Shown: piece after piece, positions 6,876-13,111 of the stretch | Numbering within the stretch: the stretch's first letter is position 1 | How the letters are laid out: every line of letters begins with the position of its first letter | Assembly: GCA_002297185.1 (NCBI GenBank) | Contig: DBJV01000052.1 | Span: forward strand, 1 to 13,111 | DNA: 13,111 nt | Direction of reading: 5' to 3' | From: Christensenella sp. UBA767 | Lineage (GTDB): Bacteria; Bacillota; Clostridia; Christensenellales; CAG-917 | Program-made: the position numbers and the translations under genes | The notes under the pieces: model-generated | The model's database searches: none | Told to the model about the DNA's origin: nothing | The model's input: the letters and a program-made list of their open reading frames with translations, nothing else

Positions 6876-6904
6876 ATTATATCAAACCTCGCGCAGGTTG
6901 TAAA
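6876..6904 (-). promoter_or_regulatory. Promoter of the aminotransferase gene
   Basis: On the minus strand TTTACA (6904-6899) and TATAAT (6881-6876) are 17 bases apart. The spacer contains AACCT-GCGCG-AGGTT, a small dyad that could be an operator half. Confidence 0.75.
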
Positions 6905-7201
6905 TACCAAAAGTAAGTGAGTAAACTATACAAATATCCTATATTGTCAAATACAAGACAAGTTTGCGATTTTGAAATGCGCGATTTTTAACCTCTGCCC
7001 TGTCATTTGCGCCTATTATCACTTACGTTTTGGGCAAATTCTCTGCATTTTTGCGCTACTTCCGTTTGTCTTTTCGCCGCTCACGGCTCTATTTTTGACA
7101 AATCGGTGACAAAATATCGATACATTTGTATAAATACTCGGCTGTAAATCTTAAAATTTGCTTATAATTCCTCTATTTAGTGGCAAATATTAAAAAAGGT
7201 A
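6905..7201. other. Gene-free spacer upstream of the HU gene
   Basis: I find no credible gene here on either strand. It holds a second plausible plus-strand promoter, GTGACA (7106-7111) and TATAAA (7129-7134) 17 bases apart, preceded by TTGACAAAT. It also holds an isolated TATAAT near 7162. Nothing else stands out apart from A+T-rich sequence and a short dyad ATACA-TT-TGTAT near 7120-7131. A small RNA or a longer HU leader is possible. Confidence 0.4.
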
Positions 7202-7230
7202 TTGCAATCGGGGCGTTTATACTCTATAAT
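7202..7230 (+). promoter_or_regulatory. Promoter of the HU gene
   Basis: TTGCAA (7202-7207) and a perfect TATAAT (7225-7230) are 17 bases apart. The leader is about 20 bases and contains a strong AAGGAGG (7245-7251). Confidence 0.7.
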
Positions 7231-7257
7231 GTCAGCATAACCCCAAGGAGGTCTAAT

Positions 7258-7530
7258 ATGAACAAAACAGAATTTATCAAAGCAGTGGCAGCAAAAGCTG
7301 ATCTTTCCATCAAAGACGCAACGGCAGCAGTTGACGCATATACCGCAGTCATCGCAGAAGCATTGAAGGCAGGCGACAAAGTCGCAATCGCAAACTTCGG
7401 TTCCTACGAAATCAAAGAAAAAGCGGAAAGACAAGGTTTCAATCCTCTCACAAAGCAACCCATCACGATCGCAGCAAGCAAAGCACCGGTCGTCAAATTC
7501 GGCAAAGCTTTCAAGGATTTGTTCAACTAA
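7258..7530 (+). CDS. hup: HU family histone-like DNA-binding protein
   Basis: The 90-residue protein has the full HU/IHF pattern. The start MNKTEFIKAVAAKADLSIKDA forms the two N-terminal helices. The central KVAIANFGSYEIKEKAERQGFNP leads into the beta arm, with the DNA-intercalating proline in the NPLTKQPI arm tip, and the C-terminal VVKFGKAFKDLFN closes the body. HU binds and bends DNA without strong sequence preference, as a dimer, throughout the nucleoid. The ATG at 7258 lies six bases after AAGGAGG. A longer in-frame reading from 7180 is rejected because it would run through the promoter. Codon use is strongly biased (GCA, AAA, ATC), as in highly expressed genes. It is monocistronic, between its own promoter and terminator. 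Confidence 0.97.
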   Translation: MNKTEFIKAVAAKADLSIKDATAAVDAYTAVIAEALKAGDKVAIANFGSYEIKEKAERQGFNPLTKQPITIAASKAPVVKFGKAFKDLFN

Positions 7531-7548
7531 TTACTTTGATACAAAAAT

Positions 7549-7579
7549 AAAAAACGCTCTTTCGAGAGCGTTTTTTTTT
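7549..7579 (+). terminator. Terminator of the HU gene
   Basis: ACGCTCT and AGAGCGT flank a TTCG tetraloop, extended by A:T pairs, with a run of nine T. It is a textbook intrinsic terminator. Confidence 0.95.
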
Positions 7580-7585
7580 GGCGTG

Positions 7586-7627
7586 TGCGCCATAGGCGCA
7601 GTGATATTGCACTTCGTGCAGTGATAA
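7586..7627 (-). repeat. Second hairpin/ATATCAC array, two units, opposite strand
   Basis: Read on the minus strand this is a TTATCAC linker, stem TGCAC/GTGCA (loop GAA), ATATCAC, then stem TGCGCC/GGCGCA (loop TAT). The linker and the stem-length and loop pattern match the array at 3702-3792, but the stems are new sequences. Like the other array it lies directly next to an intrinsic terminator. Confidence 0.8.
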
Positions 7628-7629
7628 TC

Positions 7630-7764
7630 GCAAAAGTCGTCGCTGTGGCAAAGACAACTCACAAGTTCATTGTCTAACTCCACGCTAGCCTTATTGCTCT
7701 TAACCAAGCAACCGATACACGCTATCAGTTCAAGCAGGGATAAATACTCCTGCCACAGTTTTGC
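7630..7764. other. 135-bp segment bounded by inverted repeats, function unknown
   Basis: The left end is GCAAAA, seven extra bases (GTCGTCG), then CTGTGGCA. The right end is TGCCACAG followed directly by TTTTGC, so 14 bases pair apart from the insertion. Inside are smaller hairpins, for example AGACAA/TTGTCT near 7652-7675 and TTGCT/AGCAA near 7694-7711. The minus strand is open across it, but codon choice there (CTG, CAG) differs from neighbouring genes and no family is recognisable. It could be a structured RNA, a tiny non-autonomous mobile element or a decayed gene. Confidence 0.4.
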
Positions 7765-7790
7765 TATATCGCTTGCTTGGTGTGTGCGGC

Positions 7791-7916
7791 TTGCGCCTAG
7801 ATTCCCACGCTTACGCTCGGAATGACATAAGGAAGATTGGTGTTCAGGTGTGGGTGTTCCCACCCTATTGTCATTGTGAGAAACAAAGTGACGTAACAAT
7901 CCAGCGTAGCGCAAGT
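7791..7916. repeat. Interspersed repeat remnants, copy B (two fragments in opposite orientation)
   Basis: The first part shares TTGCGCCTA and CGGAATGACATAAGGAA with copy A at 3499-3681. The second part (about 7866-7905), TTGTCATTGTGAG to ACAATCCAG, reads as the reverse orientation of the same kind of element. Its plus-strand spurious translation gives YCHCEKQSDVTIQ, typical of these repeats. No gene is supported here. Confidence 0.6.
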
Positions 7917-7934
7917 AGTGGAAAATTTTGTATT

Positions 7935-8153
7935 TTATTTTGTGTCGGTATAACGCCCCACCAACTCGTCTATCGTTATATCGAGTGCGTCGGCAATAAG
8001 CCAACAGTCTTTAACGTTGGGGATATTTACGCCGTTTTCCCAATAACTGATTGCGGCGTGGGTTACGCCGATTTTTTGTGCAAGTTGCTTTTGCGTATAA
8101 CCTTGCGCTATACGATTTTCCTTGATAGATTTGCCGATGAGATTGTCTTTCAT
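7935..8153 (-). CDS. Small XRE-family transcriptional regulator
   Basis: The 72-residue protein is almost only a Cro/C1-type helix-turn-helix domain. IGKSIKENRIAQGYTQKQLAQKIG gives helices 1-2, VTHAAISYWENG contains the recognition helix at about 30-41, and IADALDITIDELV is the closing helix. There is no sensor or dimerisation domain beyond the fold. It is divergent from the PH-domain gene, and the 94 bp between them hold two identical palindromes, the likely operators. No ribosome site precedes the ATG. Instead TATGCT lies six bases upstream, so the mRNA may be leaderless. It probably represses the PH gene and its own promoter, like small phage-type repressors, although no phage genes are nearby. 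Confidence 0.9.
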   Translation of the reverse strand: MKDNLIGKSIKENRIAQGYTQKQLAQKIGVTHAAISYWENGVNIPNVKDCWLIADALDITIDELVGRYTDTK

Positions 8154-8165
8154 GGTTTTAGCATA

Positions 8166-8177
8166 TAAGAATTCTTA
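8166..8177. promoter_or_regulatory. Operator-like palindrome 1 (TAAGAATTCTTA)
   Basis: A perfect 12-bp palindrome, 13 bases upstream of the XRE start codon and overlapping its presumed promoter. It is the right place for autoregulation. Confidence 0.65.
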
Positions 8178-8186
8178 CATTTATTC

Positions 8187-8215
8187 TTGACATTTAAGAA
8201 TTCTTACATTATAAT
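8187..8215 (+). promoter_or_regulatory. Consensus promoter of the PH-domain gene
   Basis: TTGACA (8187-8192) and TATAAT (8210-8215) are both perfect and 17 bases apart, the strongest promoter in the window. The spacer is occupied by the second palindrome, so a bound protein would block RNA polymerase. Confidence 0.88.
8195..8206. promoter_or_regulatory. Operator-like palindrome 2 (TAAGAATTCTTA)
   Basis: Identical to palindrome 1, in the -35/-10 spacer of the PH-domain promoter. The two are 29 bp apart centre to centre, and the following ACAT is also shared. Confidence 0.7.
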
Positions 8216-8247
8216 CAATTTAACAAACCCAAACGGAGGACAAAATA

Positions 8248-8661
8248 ATGAGCAACTATGCAGAAAAGAATTTAACAAAAAACGAAAAAGTCGTTTTGAA
8301 AGCAAAAAAATCGTTTATTGCGGTTTTTCCGCACTTTATCAGTTTTTTGACATCGGAACTTGCAATCACCAACAAAAGAGTTATCGGTAAGGTTGGTTTA
8401 ATCCGCACACACTCTATTACGAGTTCGTTGAACAAAATTCAAAACGTAACTGTTTCAAGCGGATTAATGGGTAAAATTTTCAAATACGGAACGGTGAAAA
8501 TCGAAACCGCAGGTTCGGAGCCGGTCAAGTTCTACGGAATCAAAAAGCCGGAAGAATTCAAAAAGGCAGTATTTACTCAAATGGAATTGTTTGAACAAGA
8601 TCGTTTGCAAGAACAGGCTGCACAAATGGCAACCGCAATGTCGCAAGCAATTAAAAAATAA
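8248..8661 (+). CDS. Bacterial PH-domain (bPH_2-like) protein
   Basis: The 137-residue protein carries one bacterial pleckstrin-homology domain at about 15-105. The typical sequence is LAITNKRVIGKVGL, then SLNKIQNVTVSSGLMGKIFKYGTVKIETAG, then VKFYGIKKPEEFKKAVF. Unlike YdbS/YdbT-type members it has no clear membrane helix; FPHFISFL at 27-34 is only a short hydrophobic patch. The last 30 residues are a Gln/Ala-rich helix. The molecular role of these domains is poorly known. GGAGGA lies seven bases before the ATG. The consensus promoter with an operator in its spacer suggests a gene kept off by the divergent XRE protein and strongly induced when released. It is monocistronic, ended by its own terminator. 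Confidence 0.88.
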   Translation: MSNYAEKNLTKNEKVVLKAKKSFIAVFPHFISFLTSELAITNKRVIGKVGLIRTHSITSSLNKIQNVTVSSGLMGKIFKYGTVKIETAGSEPVKFYGIKKPEEFKKAVFTQMELFEQDRLQEQAAQMATAMSQAIKK

Positions 8662-8689
8662 CTCGTTGCCACACATCACAAAAAATATA

Positions 8690-8731
8690 GACAAACCGCC
8701 GATGAAAAAGTCGGCGGTTTGTCTTTGTTTT
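8690..8731 (+). terminator. Terminator between the PH-domain and lipoprotein genes
   Basis: A 13-bp perfect stem, GACAAACCGCCGA with TCGGCGGTTTGTC, an eight-base loop, and TTTGTTTT on the plus side. The minus side has ATATTTTTT, so it can also end the convergent lipoprotein transcript. Confidence 0.88.
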
Positions 8732-8752
8732 CCTACTTCTAACGCTATATTT

Positions 8753-9418
8753 TTACTTTTTGGATACGATTGCGCCTGTCTTGATATCTACGAGCATTGC
8801 CCAGTAGTCCGTGCCGTCGCCGATGAAGGAAACGTAATAGTAATAATTGGTGCGGTCGGCGGTGATGAGTTTGACGTAAATTTCACGGTCGGCTTTACCC
8901 TCGGAATACTCGGCGTCAATCTTGTCTTTGAACTCTTTTTTGGCAATATTTATAACGTCTTGCGACGTGAGCGCACCCTCAAGTACGGAGCATAAATCAA
9001 TCTCGCTTTGCTCCTTTTCTGCCGATACCGTAATCTTGTCGGGAACGAAATCGAGTGCGATAGATGCCGTAAATTCACCGAAAGTTCCGCCTGTCAACTC
9101 GCCCGAAATCGTGCTGTCTTGTCCGCTCAAAACGTAGGTGATTTTTTCGTATTCGTTGGTTTTGAGAGGTTGGATATTTATCTCGCAAAAATCAACAACG
9201 TCCGTTGCCGTGCCGTCTGCGATAAAGTTCTTTTCTCTTCTGCCCTTTTCCACGGATACGGCAAAGGATGCGCTCTCGCCTGCGTAGTACGCCTCGGTGA
9301 GTCTCGATACGTTGTCGGACTGTTCTTGTTTTTTGTTTTTGTTGCAAGCAACAAAGCATGCAAGAGTGCATATAACGACGAGTATTGCAACCGAAATCAA
9401 CACAATTTTTCTTTTCAT
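8753..9418 (-). CDS. Predicted lipoprotein, possible PepSY-like C-terminal domain
   Basis: The protein is 222 residues from the ATG at 9418; an in-frame TTG two codons earlier is the alternative. It starts with basic MKRK, a hydrophobic helix IVLISVAILVVICTLA and a lipobox-like region with two candidate cysteines, about C21 (TLA-C) and C25 (FVA-C). A charged Lys/Asn/Gln linker follows, so it is likely anchored on the outer face of the membrane. Residues from about 150, SQDVINIAKKEF to the Tyr-rich strand and the ending DYWAMLVDIKTGAIVSKK, resemble the helix-then-strands layout of PepSY domains, but this is only by eye. No ribosome site is visible. TATATT lies six bases before the ATG, so a leaderless mRNA is possible. 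It has no operon partner. Confidence 0.82.
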   Translation of the reverse strand: MKRKIVLISVAILVVICTLACFVACNKNKKQEQSDNVSRLTEAYYAGESASFAVSVEKGRREKNFIADGTATDVVDFCEINIQPLKTNEYEKITYVLSGQDSTISGELTGGTFGEFTASIALDFVPDKITVSAEKEQSEIDLCSVLEGALTSQDVINIAKKEFKDKIDAEYSEGKADREIYVKLITADRTNYYYYVSFIGDGTDYWAMLVDIKTGAIVSKK

Positions 9419-9424
9419 ACGCAA

Positions 9425-9430
9425 AATATA
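9425..9430 (-). promoter_or_regulatory. Possible -10 element of a leaderless lipoprotein mRNA
   Basis: TATATT on the minus strand lies six bases before the ATG, which would place the transcript start at the ATG itself. The best -35, TTGAAT, is 19 bases upstream, longer than ideal. Confidence 0.35.
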
Positions 9431-9495
9431 TGCTCAAAAATTTGCGTTTATTCAAAAAATCAGGCACAAAAGCCGCTAAAAGCGGATATTTTGTA

Positions 9496-9533
9496 TTGTA
9501 ATATTTTATAGTTATGTTATAATACTTTATAAT
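9496..9533 (+). promoter_or_regulatory. Promoter region of the P-type ATPase gene
   Basis: TTGTAA (9496-9501) and TATAAT (9518-9523) are 16 bases apart. A second TATAAT (9528-9533) could use TTTATA (9505-9510) with 17 bases. The two -10 boxes sit in a near-direct repeat. Confidence 0.6.
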
Positions 9534-9572
9534 ATTTAACGTGTGCGAACCATCGCAAAGGGACGACGGAGA

Positions 9573-12452
9573 ATGCCAACCCCCTCTAAAAAACGTAAAA
9601 AAACTACGCAAGACGTCGATTACGTCGAGAGCGAAGTCATAGAAGATAGCGACTCGACATCCGAAACGGTGCAAGGCGAGCAAATCAAGGACGACGTAAA
9701 ATCGCCCGATTTTGCTATACCCTCGCAAGAGAAAAACGCCGAAGTACAATCCGCCGAAAGCGGCGAGGCGCAATCGGACGAGAGTGCGCAAGAGCCTCGC
9801 TTTGTAACAGACGTTGAAAATGGACTTACGCAAGCGCAGGTTGACGAGCGCATTGCGCAAGGCAAGATAAACGGCGACCAAAACGTAAAAACCAAGAGCG
9901 TGGCGCAAATTTTGCGTGAAAATATCGTAACGTTTTTCAATTTCGTATTCATACTGCTTGCGGTGCTTATATTCTTCTTCGTCGATGCAGGCGAGAGTCC
10001 GCTGACGGTTTTGGGCAATTTCAGTTTTATGTTGCTCATTATTTTCAACGCTTTGGTGGGTATTTTCCAAGAACTGCGTGCAAAGCGCACGATTGACAAA
10101 CTTTCCTTGCTATCTGCGCCAAAGGCAACCGTACTCCGTGACGGAGAGGAAAAGGAAATCGCCATAAAAGACATCGTTTTGGACGATATAACGTTGCTTG
10201 CGAGCGGAAGTCAGATTTGCGCAGACGCTATCGTGACGGAAGGCTCTATCGAGGTCAACGAAAGCCTTATTACGGGCGAGCCTGATTCCATACTCAAAAA
10301 CGTTGGCGACGAGATTATGTCGGGAAGTTTCGTGGTGTCGGGCAATGCAAAAGCGCAGGTGGAACACGTGGGTATGGACAATTTCGTGTCCAAAATCAGC
10401 GCAGGCGCAAAGTATTTCAAAAAGCCGAACAGCGAAATCTGGCGTTCTCTTATGCTTATCGTAAAGGTGATGGCGTCCATTATCGTTCCGATGGGAATTT
10501 TGCTGTTCTGCATCAAATTCTTCTTGCAAAAGAATCCCGAGGACGCGGAAAAAATCATCACCACCCTTCTCGGCTACAAAATCAGCAAACACCTCTCTTC
10601 AACCGTGCTTGGAACGATTGCAACGGTCATCGGTATGATTCCGTCGGGACTTGTTGCGCTCTCCTCTACCGTATTTTGCGTGAGCGTCATTCGACTTTCA
10701 CGCCACAAAACGCTTGCGCAAGACCTCTATTGCGTGGAAACTTTGGCGCGCGTTGACGTGCTTTGCCTCGACAAAACGGGTACTATTACGGAAGGCACTA
10801 TGGACGTGAACGGCATAGAGCCGAGCAAAAATCGCGACGAAGAACAGATAAAACAGATTATTAAGAACGTGACGAGCGCACTCAGCGACGACAACGCCAC
10901 GATAAACGCTTTGCGCGCGTACGTGCAAGACGTGGAGGCGACGGGCGAGGCGGAACAAATCGTCCCCTTCTCCTCTCAACGCAAGTGGTCGGGCGCAAGA
11001 ATAGACGGCGTATCGTACGTCATAGGCGCGCCAGAGTTCGTATTCAAGAAAAAGACCAAAGCCCTTGAACACACCACCGACGAAATGGCGCAAAAGGGCT
11101 ATCGCGTTATGGTAATCGCATCGTCGAAAAACAAGTTCGGCGACAACGAATTGCCAAAATCGCTTAAACTTGAGAGTTTCGTATATATTACGGACAAAAT
11201 TAGGGACGAGGCTCCCGATACGCTCAGATTCTTCAAGCAAGAGGGCGTTACGGTTAAGGTTATATCGGGCGACAATCCGCAAACCGTGCGTGCGGTGGCT
11301 ATGCGCGCAGGCTTGGAAGATTGCGACAATATCATTGATATGTCCACACTCACAACGGAAGAGGAAGTGTATGAGGCGGCGACCAAATACACCATTTTCG
11401 GAAGAGTTTTGCCCGACCAAAAACTTATGCTTGTCAAGGCGCTCAAAAAGGCAGGACATACCGTCGCTATGACGGGTGACGGCGTAAACGACGTGCTTGC
11501 GCTCAAAGAGGCGGACTGCTCGGTGGCTATGGCGTCGGGTTCGGACGCTGCAAAGAACGTAAGTTCGCTCGTACTTCTCGACAGCAATTTCTCTTCGATG
11601 CCGAAAGTCGTGGCGGAAGGCAGACGTTCTATCAACAACCTCGAACGTTCCGCCGCCCTGTACATTATGAAAACCATTTACAACACGCTGCTTGCGCTGT
11701 TGTTTATGATAGTGGTGGATCCGCTCCCCTTCACTCCGCAAAACCTCACCATTATGGGTATGGTAACAATCGGAATTCCCTCCGTCGTGCTTGCTCTCGA
11801 GCCGAATGCGGACAGGGTTACGGGCAGGTTCTTGCCAAAGGTGCTGTCAAACGCGATACCCGGCGGAATTACGGTGCTGTTCGGCGCAATTGCCGTAATA
11901 TTGTGCAACCGTTTCTTCCTCACCGACCTTACGGACATGCAGTCCAATACGATATTTATATGGGTTATCACATTTGTGGGATTCTTGCTGCTGTTCAAGG
12001 TATCCTTGCCTACGAGGCTTGCAAGTTGGTCGGCGTTCTTCGGAATAAGCGACCTTATGAAAGAGCGTGAGAGAATCAAGAACGGCGAAGAACCCGTCAA
12101 AAAGCGCAAACACAAGGTGAATAAGTCCAAGTGGCTTATCGTGCTTAATCTCGTGACGTATCTGCTTATGGTATTCATATTCGTGGGCGTGTATTTCATC
12201 TCGATAAACGTCAACTACAAAGGGCAAGTTATCGACATCGTGGGACTTCTCCGCACCTTCTTCAAACTTGACAATCACGTCACGTGGGAGATGGGCAAGG
12301 CTATGCTTGCGATATGCGCCGTGCTTACCGTTTTGTACGTGGGATTTGTGGCGATTATGAACCAAATCAAGCTCGAACACGGCGAAAGCATAGAGAACAG
12401 ATTTGAACGCCTCGACGCAAAAATGCGTGTGAAAGCGCCCAAAATCAAATAA
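9573..12452 (+). CDS. CtpE-like cation-translocating P-type ATPase
   Basis: The 959-residue protein is a complete P-type ATPase with about ten membrane helices. The actuator motif TGE is at 234-236, the phosphorylated Asp at 400 in DKTGTIT, and the hinge TGDGVND at 634-640 followed by VLALKEADCSVAMASGSDAAKNV. The nucleotide domain is compact, with KWSG and VIGAPE. Helix 4 has PSGL (357-360), where Ca2+-ATPases have PEGL. As I recall, this wording and NNLERSAALYIMKTIY fit the CtpE/Exp7-type branch of mycobacteria and Firmicutes, linked to calcium uptake. The ion here is not proven. An 85-residue Ser/Glu/Asp-rich N-terminal tail after a basic start (KKRKK) is unusual. I prefer the ATG at 9573; a GTG at 9543 is possible, and neither has a good ribosome site. 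The GH27 gene follows after 45 bases. Confidence 0.93.
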   Translation: MPTPSKKRKKTTQDVDYVESEVIEDSDSTSETVQGEQIKDDVKSPDFAIPSQEKNAEVQSAESGEAQSDESAQEPRFVTDVENGLTQAQVDERIAQGKINGDQNVKTKSVAQILRENIVTFFNFVFILLAVLIFFFVDAGESPLTVLGNFSFMLLIIFNALVGIFQELRAKRTIDKLSLLSAPKATVLRDGEEKEIAIKDIVLDDITLLASGSQICADAIVTEGSIEVNESLITGEPDSILKNVGDEIMSGSFVVSGNAKAQVEHVGMDNFVSKISAGAKYFKKPNSEIWRSLMLIVKVMASIIVPMGILLFCIKFFLQKNPEDAEKIITTLLGYKISKHLSSTVLGTIATVIGMIPSGLVALSSTVFCVSVIRLSRHKTLAQDLYCVETLARVDVLCLDKTGTITEGTMDVNGIEPSKNRDEEQIKQIIKNVTSALSDDNATINALRAYVQDVEATGEAEQIVPFSSQRKWSGARIDGVSYVIGAPEFVFKKKTKALEHTTDEMAQKGYRVMVIASSKNKFGDNELPKSLKLESFVYITDKIRDEAPDTLRFFKQEGVTVKVISGDNPQTVRAVAMRAGLEDCDNIIDMSTLTTEEEVYEAATKYTIFGRVLPDQKLMLVKALKKAGHTVAMTGDGVNDVLALKEADCSVAMASGSDAAKNVSSLVLLDSNFSSMPKVVAEGRRSINNLERSAALYIMKTIYNTLLALLFMIVVDPLPFTPQNLTIMGMVTIGIPSVVLALEPNADRVTGRFLPKVLSNAIPGGITVLFGAIAVILCNRFFLTDLTDMQSNTIFIWVITFVGFLLLFKVSLPTRLASWSAFFGISDLMKERERIKNGEEPVKKRKHKVNKSKWLIVLNLVTYLLMVFIFVGVYFISINVNYKGQVIDIVGLLRTFFKLDNHVTWEMGKAMLAICAVLTVLYVGFVAIMNQIKLEHGESIENRFERLDAKMRVKAPKIK

Positions 12453-12497
12453 AAAACAAAGCAATTTTTGCAATAAATAATCAACGACAGGTGAAAT

Positions 12498-13111
12498 ATG
12501 AAACGCAATAATATGTGTCCGTTTTGCTACATCCGCTCCCTCTTCATCAAAAAGAAACCGACGAGCGTAAATCCCGATTTGGAAGATTACTCCAACGGCG
12601 TTGCGCTCACTCCCCCTATGGGTTGGTCGAGTTGGAATACCTTCCGCAATCGCATAAACGAGAAACTTATTCTCGAAACGGCGCAAGCGATGAAGGACAA
12701 CGGACTTATCGAGGCAGGATACAAATATATCAACCTCGACGATTGCTGGCAATCCTCTTTGCGTGACGAAAACGGTGAACTTGTCGGCGATTACGAGACT
12801 TTCCCAAACGGCATCGAAAGCCTTGCGAAGAAAGTCAACGCTATGGGCTTAAAACTTGGCGCATACACCTCAAACGGCACGCTTACCTGCGAAGATTTGC
12901 CTGCGAGCCTCGGAAGAGAGCAATACGACGCTTACACACTTGCAAAATGGGGCATCGAATACTTTAAGTACGACTATTGCCACCATATTCCCGTGCCTAA
13001 ATATGCGCCGCTTGTGTATTCTATAAGCATTTCGCAATTTGACGGACATCCCATTGAATATTCCGTACATAACGCGGTTTTGGGCGGTCTTGCAAGATTT
13101 ATGACGGATAC
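12498..13111 (+). CDS. GH27-family alpha-galactosidase-like enzyme, 3' end beyond window
   Basis: The reading frame stays open from the ATG at 12498 to the window end (204 codons seen). Clear GH27 motifs are LTPPMGWSSWNTF at 37-49, GYKYINLDDCWQ at 74-85, and WGIEYFKYDYC at 151-161, with Asp159 as the expected catalytic nucleophile. The acid/base Asp would lie beyond the window. Family members remove terminal alpha-galactose, or alpha-N-acetylgalactosamine, from glycans and plant oligosaccharides. There is no signal peptide; a 36-residue leader with CPFC and IKKK precedes the barrel, so a cytoplasmic enzyme is likely. AGGTGA precedes the ATG. It lies 45 bases after the ATPase with no clear terminator between, so read-through is possible although the functions seem unrelated. 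Confidence 0.93.
   Translation, partial: MKRNNMCPFCYIRSLFIKKKPTSVNPDLEDYSNGVALTPPMGWSSWNTFRNRINEKLILETAQAMKDNGLIEAGYKYINLDDCWQSSLRDENGELVGDYETFPNGIESLAKKVNAMGLKLGAYTSNGTLTCEDLPASLGREQYDAYTLAKWGIEYFKYDYCHHIPVPKYAPLVYSISISQFDGHPIEYSVHNAVLGGLARFMTD

Noticed and set aside
7630..7764. Retron-type msr/msd RNA because of the terminal inverted repeats
   Set aside because: No reverse transcriptase is encoded anywhere in the window and the inner structure does not resemble msd.
7531..8004. Minus-strand 157-codon frame
   Set aside because: Its start lies inside the XRE gene in another frame, and it runs through repeats, two hairpin units and the HU terminator. Only the middle part (7630-7764) deserves a separate look.
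7935..8661. Toxin-antitoxin pair made of the XRE protein and the PH-domain protein
   Set aside because: The genes are divergent rather than in one operon, and the PH-domain protein has no toxin-like features. A simple repressor-target pair explains the layout better.
12453..12497. Terminator between the ATPase and GH27 genes
   Set aside because: Only a four-base GCAA/TTGC stem is present, too weak to call.

Overview
The window looks like a piece of a Bacillota (Firmicutes) chromosome, most likely from an uncultured clostridial lineage. The evidence is indirect: about 45-48% GC, AGGAGG-type ribosome sites, TTGACA/TATAAT promoters, a tetrahydrofolate (THF) riboswitch in front of folC, a single HU gene, a DUF5058 membrane protein and a CtpE-type P-type ATPase. 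There is no phage, insertion sequence, CRISPR array or conjugation gene. The exact lineage is my inference.

Layout. (1) 70-1583, minus strand: folC, read from a TTG start and preceded by a THF riboswitch and promoter. (2) 1644-3486, plus strand: a divergent two-gene unit of a DUF5058 membrane protein and a second polytopic protein with a very acidic cytoplasmic tail, closed by a terminator. (3) 3487-3796: a gene-free repeat island ending in four tandem hairpins of different sequence, each followed by ATATCAC. (4) 3797-6904, minus strand: a class III aminotransferase and, downstream under its own promoter, a two-domain class II aldolase whose N-terminal domain has lost the metal site. (5) 6905-7579: a near-empty spacer, then an HU gene with promoter and terminator. 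(6) 7580-7934: a second repeat island, with the same hairpin/ATATCAC element on the opposite strand and a 135-bp segment bounded by inverted repeats. (7) 7935-8731: a small XRE-type regulator divergent from a bacterial PH-domain gene, with two identical 12-bp palindromes between them. (8) 8753-9430, minus strand: a lipoprotein with a possible PepSY-like end. (9) 9496-13111, plus strand: a P-type cation ATPase, then the first 204 codons of a GH27 alpha-galactosidase-like enzyme that runs off the window.

How the genes work together. FolC is expected to be feedback-controlled by reduced folates. The XRE protein probably represses the PH-domain gene, and perhaps itself, through the twin palindromes. 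The aminotransferase and aldolase share a promoter core (GTTTGATATAAT) and may act in one unknown carbon/amino-sugar or amino-acid route. The other genes look like independent housekeeping or membrane functions. The least explained features are the hairpin arrays, the bounded segment at 7630-7764, the half-dead aldolase and the DUF5058 pair.
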